A stretch of DNA of 22,729 nt from an uncultured bacterium (GTDB lineage: Bacteria; Bacillota; Clostridia; Peptostreptococcales; Anaerovoracaceae), in the NCBI GenBank assembly GCA_905214225.1, contig CAJMLL010000039.1, forward strand, positions 1-22,729, written 5' to 3'. The notes under the pieces were generated by a model. That model was given only the letters and a program-made list of their open reading frames with translations, did no database searches and was not told the DNA's origin. The position numbers and the translations under genes are program-made. Position 1 is the stretch's first letter. Each line of letters starts with the position of its first letter. Shown here piece after piece: positions 20,964-22,729 of this stretch.

Positions 20964-21968
20964 CTACAGCTTTATATGAGAAAAAAATTCCTCCTCTGAA
21001 ATCCGTGCCTCTGTCACGGCCCGGACGATGGCCTGCTGCATGACCTGGGCGGCAAGGCTTCCGGCCAGGTTGATGTCTGCCTGCATCTTTCCGATGCTGG
21101 CGGCGTAGACAGTGTCGCCGTCGGACATGGTCGCCACCGGGCGGATACAGCGGGCGTAGGCGTTCAGCGTCATGGCGGCGATTTTATTCATCTGCGGCTT
21201 CGTAAAGGCTGCGTTCGTCACCACTGCGCCGATGGTGGTATTCTGCAGGGCCGTGCCGGATCCGGCCTCTTGCGCATTGCTTTTTGTCCGGGAAGCACGG
21301 TAAAGCTGCGCCATATAGTCCTCGGCGTCCAGCCAGGACTTCCGGTCGTCGCTGAGCATGCCTGCGAGTTTCTCACCAGTCGACGGATCGTAAACGTCGC
21401 CCATTGCATTGACGGAGACGATGGCCGCCATCTTCAAATCACCAAGCTGAGCCGCAAAGCAGCCGAGGCCGGACTTGCTGGCGTTCCGCATAGTTTTCAG
21501 CTTTCCGACGGTCGCTCCTGTCCCGGCTCCATAATTTCCCATGGAAAGGGGCTGATGCTTAAGCGCATTTTCACAGGCCTGAAAGCCCATCGCCGGGTCC
21601 GGGCGGACATCAGACCGGCCATAGTTCAGGTCATAAATACAGGACTGACAGACCAGAGGGACTTTCGCGAACGGAGTCTGGTATCCTATTCCATGCTTCT
21701 CCAGGCACTCCATGACACCCTGAGAGGCCGCCAGGCCAAAGGCGGAGCCTCCGGAAAGCACAATGCTGTGAATCCGGTTTTCTGCTGTCTCTGAGTAAGT
21801 CAGGCCGGTTTCCCGGGATGCCGGGCCGCCCCCGCTGATCTTGCAGCCTGCCGCTGCTCCTTCTGGAAAGACGAGTGCGGTTACTCCCGTCTCCGCCTCT
21901 CTATCCTGCACATTTCCCGCACATAATCCATCAATATCATGAAGATCAATTTCCTTATCCCACATCAT
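20964..21968 (-). CDS. P1 family (DmpA-type) self-processing peptidase
   Basis: A 334-residue member of the peptidase family S58/P1 (L-aminopeptidase D-Ala-esterase, DmpA), an Ntn hydrolase made as a precursor. Autocleavage is expected in LQNTTIGAVVTNAA, probably between Asn243 and Thr244, so Thr244 becomes the N-terminal nucleophile. Other family marks are TGVTALVFPEGA (27-38), GGPASRET (47-54), IVLSGGSAFGL (69-79), GATVGK (151-156) and the end of the fold at VATMSDGDTVYAA. There is no signal peptide, so it is cytoplasmic. Substrate range (peptides or amides with N-terminal D- or beta-amino acids) is not predictable. The tandem ATGs at 21966-21968 and 21963-21965 have a weak Shine-Dalgarno. 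It stands alone. Its terminator is probably 20704-20745. Confidence 0.92.
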   Translation of the reverse strand: MMWDKEIDLHDIDGLCAGNVQDREAETGVTALVFPEGAAAGCKISGGGPASRETGLTYSETAENRIHSIVLSGGSAFGLAASQGVMECLEKHGIGYQTPFAKVPLVCQSCIYDLNYGRSDVRPDPAMGFQACENALKHQPLSMGNYGAGTGATVGKLKTMRNASKSGLGCFAAQLGDLKMAAIVSVNAMGDVYDPSTGEKLAGMLSDDRKSWLDAEDYMAQLYRASRTKSNAQEAGSGTALQNTTIGAVVTNAAFTKPQMNKIAAMTLNAYARCIRPVATMSDGDTVYAASIGKMQADINLAGSLAAQVMQQAIVRAVTEARISEEEFFSHIKL

Positions 21969-22271
21969 CGTTCAATTTCCATCCTTCCTTTACTGTCCGT
22001 GCGCAGCTGCTGTCATTCCGGTATTCGGATGTACCACTATGTTTTTTTGCCCTCTTGCTCAAGAAAGCCACCCGCCGCACTTTACAAAATATTTTACCAC
22101 GTTAAAATAAAATTATGGGAATACAGAGCGTTAATGTATTTCATAAATATATTAATAGAGAATTATGAATTCTCTCAGTTTTATTCCGTAATCTGAGAAA
22201 GCGGATGTGAAAATCCGGAAAATGGATGACGGCCGGCAGCTTGAAATCCGGTCAGAAAGGAAAGAAGAACT
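21969..22271. other. Divergent intergenic region before the last gene
   Basis: 303 bp, AT-rich in the middle, with no gene. It must carry both divergent promoters; neither can be placed firmly. A 19-nt inverted repeat at 22157-22175 lies about 100 bp before the last gene. A CGGAT/ATCCG hairpin near 22202-22217 precedes its ribosome binding site. Confidence 0.5.
22157..22175. repeat. 19-nt inverted repeat before the last gene
   Basis: AGAGAATT and AATTCTCT are perfect complements separated by ATG. It may be an operator or a hairpin. Confidence 0.45.
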
Positions 22272-22649
22272 ATGTCTTATGAACTCGTATACAAACTGAC
22301 CCATTACCCGGGCTTTGTGTATAAGATGAACGATCACTACTATTACATCGGAAGATGCCAGTTTGAGGAAATCACGGATCAGGATGTTACGGACAGCTAT
22401 GAAATGTTCCACATCTTCGGAAGGGAAAAGAACAATCTGGATACGGCGCAGTATTTTGCCAAGCTCCGTGCTTACGCGGATATGGCACTGACCCCGCCGG
22501 CTGATCCTGAAGGAACGAAAAAACAGCTTGAGGACTTTCTGGATTCTCTGAATCCGATGGAAGCAGCGCTTTTCGGCGGACAGGTCACCGATTTTGAACA
22601 CTGTTTTGAGATGTTCAATGGTCCTCTGGACGAAATAAAAATGGATTAA
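22272..22649 (+). CDS. Hypothetical protein (125 aa)
   Basis: I do not recognise this protein. It begins MSYELVYKLTHYPGFVYKMNDHYYYIGRC, an aromatic-rich stretch, then acidic and charged segments. It is predicted cytoplasmic, with no signal or membrane helix, and the second half looks helical (PADPEGTKKQLEDFLDSLNP). Two cysteines are far apart (near 29 and 110), so no metal site is evident. The start is supported by AAAGGAAAG a little upstream of the ATG, a weaker site than elsewhere in the window, and by the typical MSYEL start. It is alone on + and the window ends 80 bp later, so a partner downstream cannot be excluded. Confidence 0.65.
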   Translation: MSYELVYKLTHYPGFVYKMNDHYYYIGRCQFEEITDQDVTDSYEMFHIFGREKNNLDTAQYFAKLRAYADMALTPPADPEGTKKQLEDFLDSLNPMEAALFGGQVTDFEHCFEMFNGPLDEIKMD

Positions 22650-22729
22650 ATCCTGCTGAAAGAACATCACCGATTGATATGCTCCCCTTATGAGAGACAG
22701 TGAAAAAATAAAACACTGTTGATCATGAA

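Noticed and set aside
22697..22719. ACAGTG/CACTGT hairpin near the window end
   Set aside because: Only 6 bp, an 11-nt A-rich loop and no U-tract within the window.
1..22729. tRNA, rRNA, CRISPR array, insertion sequence, prophage, defence system
   Set aside because: No matching repeats, structures or protein motifs were seen in the window.

Overview
The window looks like a chromosomal segment of a low-to-mid GC Gram-positive anaerobe, most likely a member of the Bacillota related to Clostridia/Lachnospiraceae. Support comes from strong AGGAGG-type ribosome binding sites before most genes, extended -10 promoters, many U-tract terminators, an oxygen-labile lifestyle gene (a class A flavodiiron protein), a lipobox protein, D-Ala-D-Ala ligase and carboxypeptidase, and a split FAS-II cluster. 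The genus cannot be fixed from the sequence alone. I recognise 21 protein genes, 4 on + (sstT, xpt, a Crp/Fnr regulator, a terminal hypothetical) and 17 on -. I see no tRNA, rRNA, CRISPR array, insertion sequence or prophage gene.

Layout. 1-419: gene-free leader with two adjacent palindromes. 420-1730 (+): serine/threonine-Na+ symporter SstT, then a terminator. 1983-2704 (-): two small unknown genes, one a two-helix membrane protein. 2823-4127 (-): secreted D,D-carboxypeptidase with an unusual N-terminal extension. 4354-5565 (-): ACT-domain threonine deaminase IlvA. 5799-6473 (-): HAD phosphatase. 6820-7398 (+): xanthine phosphoribosyltransferase. 7575-9761 (-): fabD-fabG-fabZ operon with a long leader and a palindrome over its promoter. 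9762-10503: about 740 bp without a gene. 10504-14370 (-): a four-gene operon, C_GCAxxG_C_C cysteine protein -> fused TIGR04282/TIGR04283-type transferases -> GT4 glycosyltransferase -> SGNH hydrolase. 14511-16423 (-): TVP38/TMEM64 membrane protein followed by a YdjY-like lipoprotein. 16762-17961 (-) flavodiiron protein, divergent from a Crp/Fnr regulator (18613-19374, +). 19527-20576 (-): ddl. 20964-21968 (-): P1 (DmpA-type) self-processing peptidase. 22272-22649 (+): hypothetical.

How the parts fit. SstT and IlvA suggest uptake and deamination of serine/threonine. Ddl and the D,D-carboxypeptidase act at opposite ends of peptidoglycan stem-peptide metabolism. Xpt salvages xanthine. FabD/G/Z supply malonyl loading, ketoreduction and dehydration, but the other FAS-II genes are not here. 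The flavodiiron protein and the adjacent Crp/Fnr-type regulator form a plausible oxygen or NO response pair. The least explained parts are the 10504-14370 operon, which looks like a dedicated glycan or glycosylated-metabolite pathway with a redox/metal-type cysteine protein at its head, and the TVP38-YdjY pair, which echoes the E. coli ydjXYZ arrangement. Several intergenic inverted repeats have no assigned role.
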